Shown piece by piece: positions 21,996 through 33,900 of a stretch of 64,000 nucleotides of DNA. A model generated the notes under the pieces. That model made no database searches, had not been told where the DNA came from, and saw nothing but the letters and a program-made list of their open reading frames with translations. The DNA comes from Brachionus koreanus (Eukaryota; Rotifera; Eurotatoria; Ploima; Brachionidae), in contig PJRA01000524.1 in assembly GCA_016987375.1 (NCBI GenBank), forward strand, positions 1,478,691-1,542,690, written 5' to 3'. A program made the position numbers and the translations under genes. Within the stretch, counting starts at the first letter, position 1. Each line of letters opens with the position of its first letter.

Positions 21996-24900
21996 TTATC
22001 TCAAACGCTTAGAATTCAGGCCCTTTACATGACAAACCTCACAGTCAATTGAATTTTTTATCATAAAATCTAGCCAAATCATTTGCTTATAAGACAAGTG
22101 ATCACCAGGACCTTTGACTTCTACAAACTTAACTCTTTTTGTTTCATCTGACCATACGACTAAATCCGGTCCTCCACTTCGACAATGCCGATAATTTCTG
22201 CTAATATATTCACATAAATTGACTAGTTGTTGTGCATTAAAACACTTTAAAAAACTTAGAAATTCTTCTAGGCTTTCGAAAAGTTCAAAATTTACACCAT
22301 AACACTGATAACCAAAATTTGAACTCCAGAAATCAGATGCCATTATGCATATGTCCTCAATGGATGAGTTTCTAAATAAATTCAAACGATTTTCGATGCA
22401 TTCTTTTCGATTTTCATAAAAATATTTTGTTTGAAGGTCAAGAGGTGCATGCTGAAATTTGTCCACAAATACATTAAAAACAGAGTCATTCCATATAACA
22501 TCCCAGAAGAGTATTCCGTACAAAGTAGTCAATGTTGAGGTCTCAGCATGCTTTGCATGTGTAAAGCCCATGTTATTTATATAATGGTTGATAGCTACTT
22601 GCTCGACTGAAATGGTCATGCTATTTTTTGATGGCGAATCAATGAACACATTTTTTCTACCAGGTATAAACTCAGATGTATGCAAAAGAGTTCCTTGTAT
22701 CTCAACAGACCGTGCCTCGGTAAAATCAAATTTCTCTCGGGCACACAACGCATCAATTTGGTGTTTAATTTTAGAATATTTTTTTGTTTGTGACATTTTT
22801 TCCAGTCTTGAATAAAGATTTAGTCTTCCGGAAAAAATTATGTTTTCCCGATCCTCAAGAGCATTTTTAATTGATTGAAAACATTTAACAGGATCCTTTA
22901 GATGTGACTCATAGTTGATGGCCAAACGCTCAAACCATTTGGATCGAGTGCTCAAACGGTACACTTGTTGTTTGTACAAAAGAAATTCAAATATGTCATT
23001 GGCCTCTTGGTATTTTTTCAACCGCTGAAGTACTTCAAAGGCGAAAATGGATAGAATTTTTGTATAAATGGAACCGCGGGAAAAATTTCTCAGATATAAG
23101 GGTAATTGTTTATCTCGATCAAGTGAATCTGGATCCAATATTATTATTTTAAATGATTCGATTTTTTCTTTGAATAAATCGTATGCTTGTTCATAATCTT
23201 TACTCTCTAAAATATTTAGCAGTTCAAATTCATCGTCCAAAGCTTGCTCATAACTATTTATTAAAAACTATTTAACACATAATTCATCTTAGAAATAATA
23301 CTTTAGCAGACTCTGCTTGTCATTGAATATTTTCATATTTAGTCTTATTTCATATTTCACGTATTTTACATTATTTAAATTCACCATCAACACTTGAAGT
23401 CTTTATTAAATTAAAATTTTAATATTCAAAATTAATTAAAAATATTTTTGAAAAAATTCTTAGATTGAATTAGATTTGATGCATCTAAAAATGCAGTATC
23501 GTAAAAAGTTCATTTTTTTCTAAGTCAAAATTCTGACACATATTCATCAATATGATATCTTGATTATTTATTATCTATATGTAATAGTGAATTTTGAGAT
23601 TACGTTAATTTATAGAATTACGTGTGTAAGCGTAAAATTGTAAAAAAATATAAAAAATAATGACTAAGTAATTTTACCAATAAATTTACTTATGTGAGTG
23701 GAATTTTAAATAATTTTTACGTTAATTTTGAGAACAGTTTTGATTAAATTTAGCTAAAAAATGAAAATAAATTTAAAAAAACTAAAAACTATTTTGATCA
23801 CTTATGATATTAAATGAGCTCTCAATGGATGTGGGCAAGCGATAGTTAAATCTAACTGTACATCCTAGTGTTCAACTAATGGATGTTCGCATCTTTGATT
23901 TATTCTCGTAATTTATTGGAAAAATTCTAGTAAAATTACGAGAAAAAACCATAAATCAATATTTTTGGAGATTTATTTTTATTCATTTTTTACAAATTTA
24001 CGCTTACACGCGTAATTCTATAAATTTTCTTGTTTTACAATTTTCCGATAACATATATATGAATTAATGACGGATTAGTGAGCTTAATTTTTATCTAAAT
24101 TTAAATTAAATCAACAACCTCCTCTACATTTTAAATCAAAGTGCACAATTTAAAAATGAGATTTTAATAAAGACAAATTAAATTTGAAAAAATCACTTTT
24201 TTAAATAAAGTGTTGACTTGAAACTTGGGTTTTTACCATTTTTAAAACATAAAATTACGAAAATTTATGTAAAACTACCATCTCTATTGAAAAATTTACT
24301 AAAATAAAAAAAGATTTAAAAAAATCTGCAACAAATTGAAACATACTTTGTTGTACCTTTTTTTACTAAAAATATTTTTTTTTTCTAAAAAAAAAAAGAA
24401 AAAACATCAAAACAATTAATTATTAATTTGATTTCTTAAATTAAGAGAAAGTAAAAGTTTTATTTTAGAAAAAAATCCTGCTACGCACTGAAAAATTGTT
24501 TATTATAAACAAATATAAATTTTACCTTTCTATTGTGAGAGTTTTTAGCAATATTTAAAATTAATCAGTTAAAACCTGTTTAATTTTTAGATGTACTATT
24601 TTCTATTTAGTGAAAATAAGATTTAAAGCTAAAAATAAAAATTACAGTTGTTGTTGGCCAGCATTGCTCGGATCTGATTGATATGATGATGACAATGAAT
24701 ACAAAATCAAAGTTCTCACAAAAATACTGCGAATATTTTTATCTAATTTGAAACATTTGCCAAGTATTTTTTTACATTGAAGCATATAATTCGGAGTTGC
24801 TTCACAAGTCGCTTGATCGTTTGGTTGTTTCTTGAAAAAATGAGACTTGACACCTTTTTGGGTTCTAAAATGCTGCAATATAGCCCTAATCATTTCAGTT

Positions 24901-25703
24901 TTGTTTGTTTGCACCACCGATATATGACAGAGTCGAATTAGTTCTTTCAATTGAGGTATTTTGAATAAACAAATTATTTCTTCATAAGTTTCTATTGATG
25001 TATCATCAATTAAAAATGTATTTTTCTTCAATTCATCTAAAAATGGACTGAGGTCTTTTCCTAATTTCTCATAATTGATATTTTCCAATGAATGCCATTT
25101 GAATTTACGCTGAAATAATCGTACATACAAAATCTTGGCTGAATTACTTAATAAATTAAATATCTCAAAGGCTCTTTGATCTTTTTCATCAAATAAATGT
25201 TTGAATTGCTCTTCGTTTAAAACTGAGTCAATGGCATTACTGAAATTTGATAGATAAAAGTCAAATTGTTCATTGTCTGGTAGTACTTTATCTTCAATTT
25301 CAAAACTATCACTTTCTGCAGACTTTTCTGAAAAAATTGAATTTTGATCAAGTTTGATTCTTTTGGTAGACCAGTTATTTTCATCAAAGTCATCATGTTC
25401 AACTTTGTTGCATTCTTTTGATTCTGGTATAAATTTATCATCATTATCATCTAAGATAATTACTTCATGACCATTAAATGATTCTTTTTTTATATTATCG
25501 AGACATTCAAATTGTTTATGTTTGTTAATTAGTGACAGTTTAAATTTTTTATTGCATAAATTACACTCAACTAGCTTAGAATCAGATTCTATCTTTTTGA
25601 ACATATTTAAAAGGCTGTTCTTCTGTTCAAGCTCTGAAGCCTGTATTCCATTTGAAGAAGACTTTCGGCTTAGTTTGCCTGAATTTGATCGTTTGATTGG
25701 CAT
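21996..25703 (-). CDS. FAN1: FAN1 structure-specific nuclease, complete in three exons
   Basis: Exons on the minus strand: 25703-24646, 23400-23302 and 23253-21996, joining in frame to 804 residues. The 99-nt middle exon encodes the conserved VLMVNLNNVKY segment. An UBZ4 zinc finger (Cys47, Cys50, His62, Cys67) binds ubiquitinated FANCI-FANCD2. The middle contains the SAP/DNA-binding and TPR-like regions, with LYVRLFQRKFKW matching vertebrate FAN1. The C terminus is the VRR-NUC domain: GGPDLVVW then FVEVKGPGD, giving the PD-(D/E)xK catalytic set near Asp749, Glu764 and Lys766. Family role: 5' flap endonuclease and exonuclease unhooking DNA interstrand crosslinks in the nucleus. It is about 200 residues shorter than human FAN1, mostly in the N-terminal linker. 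All catalytic residues are present. Intron 1 is 1.2 kb and holds a foldback repeat; intron 2 is only 48 bp. Confidence 0.93.
23576..24060. repeat. Foldback/MITE-like inverted repeat in FAN1 intron 1
   Basis: Core arms at 23607-23647 and 23987-24028 are near-perfect inverted copies containing TATAGAATTACG and GTAAGCGTAAA. Weaker similarity extends outward about 30 bp on each side. The interior has a second small hairpin (TTCTCGTAATTT and AAATTACGAGAA, 23905-23942). There is no coding. The outer ends and target duplication could not be fixed. Confidence 0.7.
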
Positions 25704-27109
25704 TTTTCCAACAATGTAACTTAGAGAATCTTCATTATTACAAAATTAAGCTTAAAAAATCAATTTAAATTTGATAATTTGTAATTAATTGAAAACCGAA
25801 TTTTGAATAACTGAACTTTAATAATAGTAAACGCTGCAATTATAACTTGTATTTTGTTCAATTTATTTTAATTTTCAAGGAGATACTAATTCATAGTTCA
25901 AAAATGTTTACGACTGAGAGAGATGACTTTGACATAAAAAAATGATAATGCCCAATTTGCAACAAGTTTTTCTTTCTTTCCCTTTTTTTTGTTAATTTAA
26001 AAAAAAAAAATCATAAAAATAAAAAGTAATTCACAGACATAATACTGAAAAAATGAGGTATGTCACTAACTGTGCCATTTATATTTATTCAATAAACTAA
26101 AATAACAGTTTTAATTGTTTTGGGTGATATTGTTAATTTAATAATAAATAAATTTTACTTTCTTCAATTAAATTATTAAAAATGAATAAATTTAATTATT
26201 AAAATATTGGTATTTTAAATCTTAAAACATAAAAAATGGTAGCATGGTAATAAAGGTGAACGTAATCAAATCGAAGAAAACAATTTATAAAAAAAATTGT
26301 AAAATAAATGACTTAGAAATTAATATATTATCAATAATTAAAAGCCATTATAAGCCTTCTTTTGTGATTATACCTTATCACAGTCAAAACTTTAATTCTT
26401 TTGGTGCCCAGATGGTTCCAGAACAGCAGTTTAGATTTTTGGAGCGAGGGATACAAAAAATTAATTTCGATTTCTTACCATAATCAACGAACGCTCAATC
26501 TTTTTATAAAAACTGAAGTTAAATCAAATTCAATAAAGAAACAAAGAATAAAAGAACAAAAAATCTTGTAGGACAGCACATTGACCAAACTAGCTTGCGG
26601 ATTCTACCCAATACTAGATAAAAAATTTCTGAATATCAATGATGTAACCTCGTCAATAATTGCTAGCAGCATCTTCTTTTACAAAATTTTTAAAATTTAA
26701 ATAAATAATTGATTTTATGTCTAAAAAAAATTTTTACGACTATTTATTTAAACTTTACTAATAGAGCTTTTTTATTAGCTGAAAAATGATAACATTGATT
26801 GTTCATAATTATTTTTATTTTTTTCGATCACAATAGTTTTATAAAGAAACTGGTAAAACGATTGATTGTGATAAAGTTAAAATTTAAATTTTCTTTGAAA
26901 ACTTATTCATTTTCTAAATAATTACAATCAAGATTTTTAGCCATTTTTTTAAAGTTCGATTTTTATGTGATAAAATTCAGGTTTCAATTTTCCATTCCTA
27001 ATTTACACCGCCCGCTACTTTTACAAGAGATGATGTCAGAAATAACTACGAAAGAAATACATGATCATCATTTAGGCATCAAACTGGATCCATAACTTGT
27101 CAACAAAGC
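25704..27109. other. Intergenic upstream of FAN1
   Basis: Contains the FAN1 promoter side, the second copy of a dispersed repeat (26023-26105), and a 79-codon plus-strand frame at 26244-26483. That frame has a plausible amino-acid mix (around VPEQQFRFLERGIQK) but no recognised family. It may be the decayed 5' part of the LINE remnant that ends near 27455. No splice model supports a gene. Confidence 0.45.
26023..26105 (+). repeat. Dispersed repeat copy 2
   Basis: Starts AAAGTAATTCACAGAC like the copy at 16363, followed by GTATGTCA, TGT and CATTTATATTTATT. The match is interrupted and diverged. It lies some 300 bp upstream of the FAN1 start codon. Confidence 0.6.
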
Positions 27110-27455
27110 ACATCAACAAGATATCATGAAGAAAAAAACATCAATAATGTATCTAATTCGCAAAATTAAAAGCTTTAAATGGAGTTCATCTCTAAGAATC
27201 AATTTAAACCTTTACAAAAAGTTAATCCGCTCGTTGTTTGACTAATTTTAAATTCAAAGAAATCAACGATTACTTCTCAAAAAGACTTGATGCAACACAA
27301 CAAAAACTCAGAACTGTTTTTGATAAGCTGCAATAATAAAATACAAAAATATTCCTAAAAGACTGGCTGAAAAGAAGGCAATACGCCGTTCGGAGCTATC
27401 AAGAGCAACTTTTCCCTCTAAACTATATTTAAATAAATAAAATAAATAAATAATA
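27110..27455 (+). pseudogene. Decayed non-LTR retrotransposon 3' end
   Basis: A plus-strand segment around KIKSFKWSSSLRINLNLYKK and LIRSLFD matches the post-palm region of LINE reverse transcriptases. The same region reads INKIKRLKFKN and MIRSIFDYS in the LINE at 36.5-38.4 kb. Stops and frameshifts follow, then a tail of AAATAAATAAAATAAATAAA at about 27431-27452. The element is inactive. It ends three bases before a TA-flanked MITE. Confidence 0.6.
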
Positions 27456-27457
27456 TA

Positions 27458-27593
27458 CACTGCATGCTCCAAAAATCTGTCTTAAGCTTTGCTTTGGCTT
27501 AATAACGCATACAAGCTAGAGATGTTTGTGAAAAAAAGTTAATAATTTTAAAAACAAAGCTTATTTGAAGACAAATTTTTGGAGTATGCATTG
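27458..27593. mobile_element. TA-flanked MITE, Tc1/mariner-like
   Basis: Imperfect inverted repeats of about 40 bp start CACTGCATGCTCCAAAAA and end TTTTTGGAGTATGCATTG. They are flanked by TA at 27456-27457 and 27594-27595. The 136-bp element has no coding. Size, TA target and long inverted repeats suit a Tc1/mariner-type MITE. It follows a LINE tail directly. Confidence 0.75.
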
Positions 27594-27595
27594 TA

Positions 27596-28183
27596 GATTA
27601 GGAATTCATGTTTTAACATAGACCAAAAAGTATTTATTGCCTTTGTTAAAGTTGTGTTCTGCATTAACGAACAAGGTAATCCGGTACAAAATTGTTTGAT
27701 TTTTTACTTTTAAATTTTAGAATTAATTTAAATTATACCTTTACATTAAGCAAAATTAAAAAAAATAAAATTAGCTTGATCTCAAATTAAATTTGAAATG
27801 CAAAGCCGAAAAAATTAATACTAATTTAAATATTCGCCAAATTTTGGGTCCTCTTAATTTGATAAAATATTCTATTTAATTATTTAATTAATGTATTCAA
27901 ATGAATTCATTTTTTATTTCTTAAAACGAAAAATTTTAATTAATATTTTTCTACTTGAACTAAAGTAAAATTTATAATGCATCTAAATAAATACCTGTCA
28001 ATATGTTTGCATGCAAATTTGATAAATATAATCTAAATAAATTTTTTCTAGTGCAAAAAATAGCTAAATTGGACTTTGAAATATTTAAAAATCATTCATT
28101 TTAGAAAAATCAAAAAAATAAAAATAAATAAATAAAATTCGTAAATTATTTCTAGATTAATAGAGGAATAAGATATTAAAAAA
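27596..28183. other. Intergenic, SCPx upstream region
   Basis: AT-rich sequence before the SCPx ATG. No promoter element can be assigned with confidence and no coding signal was seen. Confidence 0.5.
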
Positions 28184-30454
28184 ATGCCATCCAAAGTTTA
28201 TGTAATTGGTGTCGGAATGACAAAAGTAAATTAAAATGAATATGCAACTAAGCATTTTGTTAATTAATCTTTAAAGTTTGAGAAACCTGGTTCCAGAGAA
28301 AATTTTGACTATCCAGACATGGCCAGAGAATCAGGACAAAAGGCTTTACAAGATGCTGGAATAAAATTCAATCATATCGAACAAGCTTTTGTCGGATATG
28401 TTTATGGTATTTAAACTAGATTAGTTAATTTTAAAAAAAATGAAATTCTCTGTTCTATAGGCGACAGTACCTGTGGACAAAGAGCAATCTATGAATTAGG
28501 TATTACAGGAATTCCAATTGTAAATGTTAACAATAACTGTGCTACAGGTTCTACTGCTTTACTTTTGGCTAAAAATGCCATTGAAGGAGGTCTAGCTAAT
28601 TGTGTATTGGCACTTGGCTTTGAAAAAATGCAGCGAGGATCGTTGAGTAGTCAATACTCGGACAGATGCAATCCGATGGAAAAACATGTTGAATTAATGA
28701 GTAATATATATGAGCTAACTGGGTCTCCAATGACAGCTCAAATGTTCGGCAATGCTGGACGTGATTATATTAAAAAATATAATCTTGATCCAAATGATGA
28801 TGTGTTTGCACGAATAGCCCACAAGAATCATAAGCATTCGGTTAATAATCCGTATGCTCAATTTCAAAAAGAATATAGTTTGGACGAAATAAAAAATTCG
28901 GCGATGATTTACGAGCCTTTGACCAAGCTACAATGCAGTCCTACTTCGGATGGCTCAGCTGCTGCTGTTTTGGCCAGTGAAGAGTTTGTCAGAAAGAATG
29001 GACTTGAGAGCAAAGCAGTTGAGATTGTTGCTTTAGAGATGGCAACTGATTTACCATCTTCGTTCACTAATCCAGATTGCATAAAAATTGTTGGATTTGA
29101 CATGAGTCAATTAGCTGCTCGAAAAGCATTCCATAAAGCTGGCATAACTCCACAAGATGTTCAAGTAGTCGAATTGCATGATTGTTTCAGCTGTAATGAA
29201 TTGATTACTTACGAAGCATTAGGTTTATGTAATCCTGGAAAAGCAGTTGAGTTGGTCAAACAAAACCAGAACACTTTTGGAGGAAAGTATGTCGTGAATC
29301 CAAGTGGAGGTTTGATTTCAAAAGGACATCCATTAGGAGCTACTGGCATCGCTCAATGTGCTGAATTGAGCTGGCAATTGAGAGGCTTAGCTGGCAAGAG
29401 ACAAGTTGAAAACGTTAAACATGCACTCCAGCATAATATTGGCCTTGGTGGCGCTGCTGTTGTCGGAATTTATAAACTTGGCTTTCCCGAGTCTGCATCA
29501 GTTCCTCAGAGTCGTGCTACTACAACAAATAATCTAAAATCAGCTGCTTTTTTTGAACAAATTGAGGCCAAACTTAATCAAGAAGGAAAAAGCATGGTAG
29601 CTAAAATTGGTAGTGTTATTGGATTCAATGTGGCTTGCTCTGATAAAACAGTTTTGTATGTAATTGATCTTAAAAATGGCAATGGTTCTGTTAAAATAAA
29701 TGATGGTAGTATTAAGCCAGATTGTACTATATCAATTGCAGATGATGACTTGGCAAAAATTCTCGATGGAAAACTTAACATGATGAGTGTCAGTATTTTT
29801 TTAAAATAAATTTAAAAATAAATTTTTTTTTTCTATTTTAATTTTATTTTATTTATGTAGGCATTTACACAAAAAAAATTAAAAATTTCCGGAAATATGT
29901 CTGTTGCCATGAAATTGAACCAAGTGTTTTCGAGTGTAGCAAAAAAAACTGAAACTATGCAAGCGAAAAAAGAAAATGTTGTTTCCCAACCTGCTACCAA
30001 ATCATCTCCTTCTGAATTATCCAAAACTACGATTAAACACAAATCAGGACAGTTTTTCGATGAAATTGAAGCTAAAATGAGTCAAGAAGGTCCTGCATAT
30101 GTTTCAAAAGTGAATGCCATCATTGGATTTACCATCACTGAATGTCCAAATAATGAAACTATTTCCTATATTTTAAATTTGAAAAAAGCCCCAGGCTCAA
30201 TAAATGTAAACGACGGAAGTAATATGATAAAAAGTCTGTTTTTTTTTTAAACTATTTTAATTTTTTTTAAAGATTCAAAAGCCGATGTAACTATCACTCT
30301 TAAAGATAGTGATATGCTCGAAATTTTAGGTGGAAAATTAAATATGATGAGTGCTTTTACCAAAAAAAAACTCAAAATCAGTGGAAATATGTCTGTTGCA
30401 ATGAAATTGAATCAAATATTTTCTGCAGTTTTAAAGACAAGATCAAAACTTTAA
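28184..30454 (+). CDS. SCP2: Sterol carrier protein X: thiolase plus two SCP2 domains
   Basis: Exons 28184-28225, 28277-28406, 28461-29788, 29861-30218 and 30273-30454 join in frame to 679 residues. Residues 1 to about 400 are a 3-ketoacyl-CoA thiolase of the SCPx type: NNNCATGST carries the acyl-accepting Cys84, [14 protein letters not shown] the C-terminal catalytic region. Two SCP2 sterol/lipid-binding domains follow (about 413-525 and 555-675). Each starts FF(E/D)(Q/E)IEAK and ends [15 protein letters not shown](V/I)F. The protein ends in SKL, a canonical PTS1, so it should enter peroxisomes. Family role: last step of branched-chain fatty-acid and bile-acid-type beta-oxidation, with lipid transfer by SCP2. 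Human SCPx has one SCP2 domain and about 547 residues; the second copy here is an in-gene tandem duplication. Introns are 51-72 bp. Confidence 0.93.
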
Positions 30455-30900
30455 ATTAGTTCAAAATAAGTCTAAGCGAAAAACTATTGATTTTAGATTG
30501 TTTTTTTTAAAGATATTTAGTTAATATTTTACCGAATAAAATTATATGAAAATATTTTTTATTTGAAAAATAAATATTTATTTTTAAAATTTGGAAATGA
30601 TTTTAAAAAAATATCTCAATTCACATAAATAAAAATTTCATATACATCTAAGTCTAATTAGCTAGTAAATATATTTAACCGGTACTTTTTGGATCTATCC
30701 TTAGACAATAATATTATATTTTAATCTAATTATGTCAATTGAATATAATTATTTATTAAACCCATATATGAGGTCAAATCATAACGATTTTTAGCCACCG
30801 TTTATGTACATTTTTTGATTTAAAAAAAAACTAAAAAATCAAAAACAATGAAATTAAATTATGAATTTAAAAAATTTTTTATTTTGGAAAAGAATTTAAT
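30455..30900. other. Convergent 3' intergenic spacer
   Basis: 446 bp between the SCPx stop and the SLCO stop on the opposite strand. It should contain both polyadenylation sites; AATAAA occurs near 30535 on the plus strand and TTTATT words serve the minus strand. Nothing else. Confidence 0.55.
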
Positions 30901-33900
30901 TTAAAATCTGGTTTTCATATTATTTAATTCAAATTGAAGTCCATCATTTGCTTTGGCTATTCTGTAATACTTAAGAGTAGGATATATCATTAATAAGGCA
31001 GAGACAAATCGACAGCCAAAACCTATGAGAGCCAACGATACTGACATCATAAAATTGTCATAAAGTTTACAAACTTTTTGATCAAAGAAGTTATATTGCC
31101 AATATTTACAAGTTATATCAACCGAATAACCAACTAGAAGTGTCCCGACAAAATTTCCAAAAATAACCACAATTGAATTCTTTAAGCCTAATGCCATTGA
31201 CTGATATTTTTCATCAACACAACCAAGAAGCGATTTGAGATGAGGAATGAGAGACATTGCAGTGAAAAAAACAATTAAAAAGGCTGCAATTCCATTTATA
31301 ATTAAACTGGAAGTGCATTTCAGACTTGTTGAACAATTTAAGATCGAGATTGTTTCATTAAATTTAAAATTATCTATTAGACATTCACAATTTTGAAAGT
31401 AGCTATTAACTGCCGGAGTTGCACAACCGGCATGACAAGCAGATTGAAAAACATTCGTGGCATTATCGTAGATTGTTTTGATGCAAACTGGATCAAATTG
31501 ATTAGCACAATTACACTGACTACAATTATAACTTTCATATTGATTTATAAATTTGACTTCTGGGCAATAATTAAATAAAATTAAAAAACAAAATGAAGTG
31601 ATTAAAAAAATGATCAAACACATAAATGCACATTCTTTTGTCTCATATTTACATTTCTCGATTATCTTGGCACTTAAAAGAGTGCCTGTGATTACTGAAA
31701 TCAGGGCGACTAAGCCAAGTGCTAGCGTAGCATCGCTAGCTTTCATTTCAAATTGGTATTCAATGTATTTGGGCATAAAACCTAAAAATCCTTTTAATAT
31801 AACTCCTTCAGTTGCCATAGAAAACATTATGAGTAATAGTTGAATGTTTTTGAAAGAGTCGAAAAAATTTTTGCCAAAATTTTTTATAAATTTTTTTAAG
31901 GATTTTTTTAAATTCACTTGGTTAATTTCCATTTCTTCATTGATTTTATTGTTTTTATTAAATGAATAGAAGCCAAATAGAAAGACAAAAACACACAAAA
32001 TTCCACATAAAGTACCATAGACAACATAAGGCAACCACCTAAATTGAAATTTTCATTTATTTAAAAACATAACAAATATCTTAGTTTTAGGTGAATAAAC
32101 TTTCTTAAAAAACTTAAGTGTGAAAAGTTTTTCTCAAAAATTTATAATGATGAATCGTAAAATTTTGTGAAAATATTACCAGTATTTATAAGTATATAAA
32201 TTTATTGTTCTGAAAAAAATCAACAATTCAAATAATTTATTTTATTGTCCAAAATTTTATTATAACTAATGATTAAAATTATATCAGTTTATTCTGAATT
32301 TTATTCATATATTTTTTCAAAAAGTTTTTCTTTATCCAAAACAATTGTGATCAATTTTTACAAAAAAATTCAGATTTACTCTTTTTCAAACATTTTTTTT
32401 GCTTTGAGTACTTTACCAGCATTCTTTTTTGGTTCAATCACTAACAAAATGTATCTTGTCAGTTAAACAGTTTTGATAAACAGGTAAAGCAACTAATAAC
32501 TACATTTACTTGTAGATCAAGCACTTCAATTGAACTCTAATCTCAACTTTTGAATTGTAATTCAGTAATGTATCAAAAGATAAAATTTTGTAATTGTTAT
32601 TGATAAAATCTGACAGAGTAAAATTTTTGATCAAATTTCATTTTTCAAAATTGCTCAAAATATTTTAAATGCGCTAATAAATTTCAATGCATTTTTAGAA
32701 ATTACAATCCTTTTTCAACAGTCAAAAAATAAAGCTTTGAAATGTTACAAATATTCAAAAATGTGCGATGAAATTTAATTGCGTATTTAAAATGTTTTGA
32801 TATTTTTTGAAAAATAAAATTTGATCAAAAATTATACTTTGCCTAAAATCTGCATTATCAAATTTAATAGTTGATATAAAAAAAAAGTTTAAGTAATAGT
32901 TTTGACTTACTATAAATTAATAAATTTGAGTCAAATAATACACAAAAAATTCTCTTTCGAAAATTTTAACAGTAAAAACAAATTGAACAAGAAAATTAAC
33001 GTTTGAGAATAAAGCTAATTATTGTCCAAAAATTTTGTGCTTTTTAAAAGGTTTAATAATTTTGATTAATTGACATCATTGAAATTCTATAACTATAGGC
33101 ATATTACATATTGAAATAGAATTGAATGCTCCTAAAAAAATTATTTGTCTAAATCTTTGTATTTTTAATTCTAAAAGTATATTTTAGATAATTATTCTTC
33201 ATAATATTTTCTTAGACTTTTCTTAGAATTTTAGAATAAAAGAAACTTATTAAATTAAAAATCTAATTTCAAAAGCCAATTTCTTAAATTTCAAATTTTC
33301 ATTTAAAGTTATCGTTTTATAAAATTTTTTAGAATTAAATATAAAAAAAGTTAAACATATTTGACTTTAAGTTTTAGAATTACAAAGATGCTAATTAATC
33401 AAAATTATCCAATCTTTAAAAAAACACGAAATTTTATGACTCAAATTAATATTTTTACTTCATTTTGAGATAAATAAATAAAAAAAATCTAATTAAATAT
33501 TCAATTAAAAATAAGACTATAAAGATTTTAAACTATCTTTAAAATCAAGAAAGATATAAACTGATTGCTAAATTTTTTGAAAAAGAATGTAATATTCTAA
33601 ATTGAAAACAATCTTTGAACAGCAATAAAATCAATACACAACATATATGATCTTGAAGCTAATTTATTTAAATAAACTTTAAATTTAGTATGTATTAAAT
33701 AAAAATTGAATATCGAACTATATTTGTATATCCTTTCTAAGCTTACTTAAGTATTTAATCAGTTGAACTATTTTACTTTAATTTACCTTTATTATTTTGA
33801 AAAAATATTTAGATTTAATCGTGTTTTTTTTTCTATAATACAATCAATCTATGTTGAAAATGAACAAGTTAATAAAAAAAATTTTTATTTTTTTCAACTC

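Noticed and set aside
29578..30042. Minus-strand frames opposite SCPx
   Set aside because: Shadows of the conserved SCP2 coding sequence.
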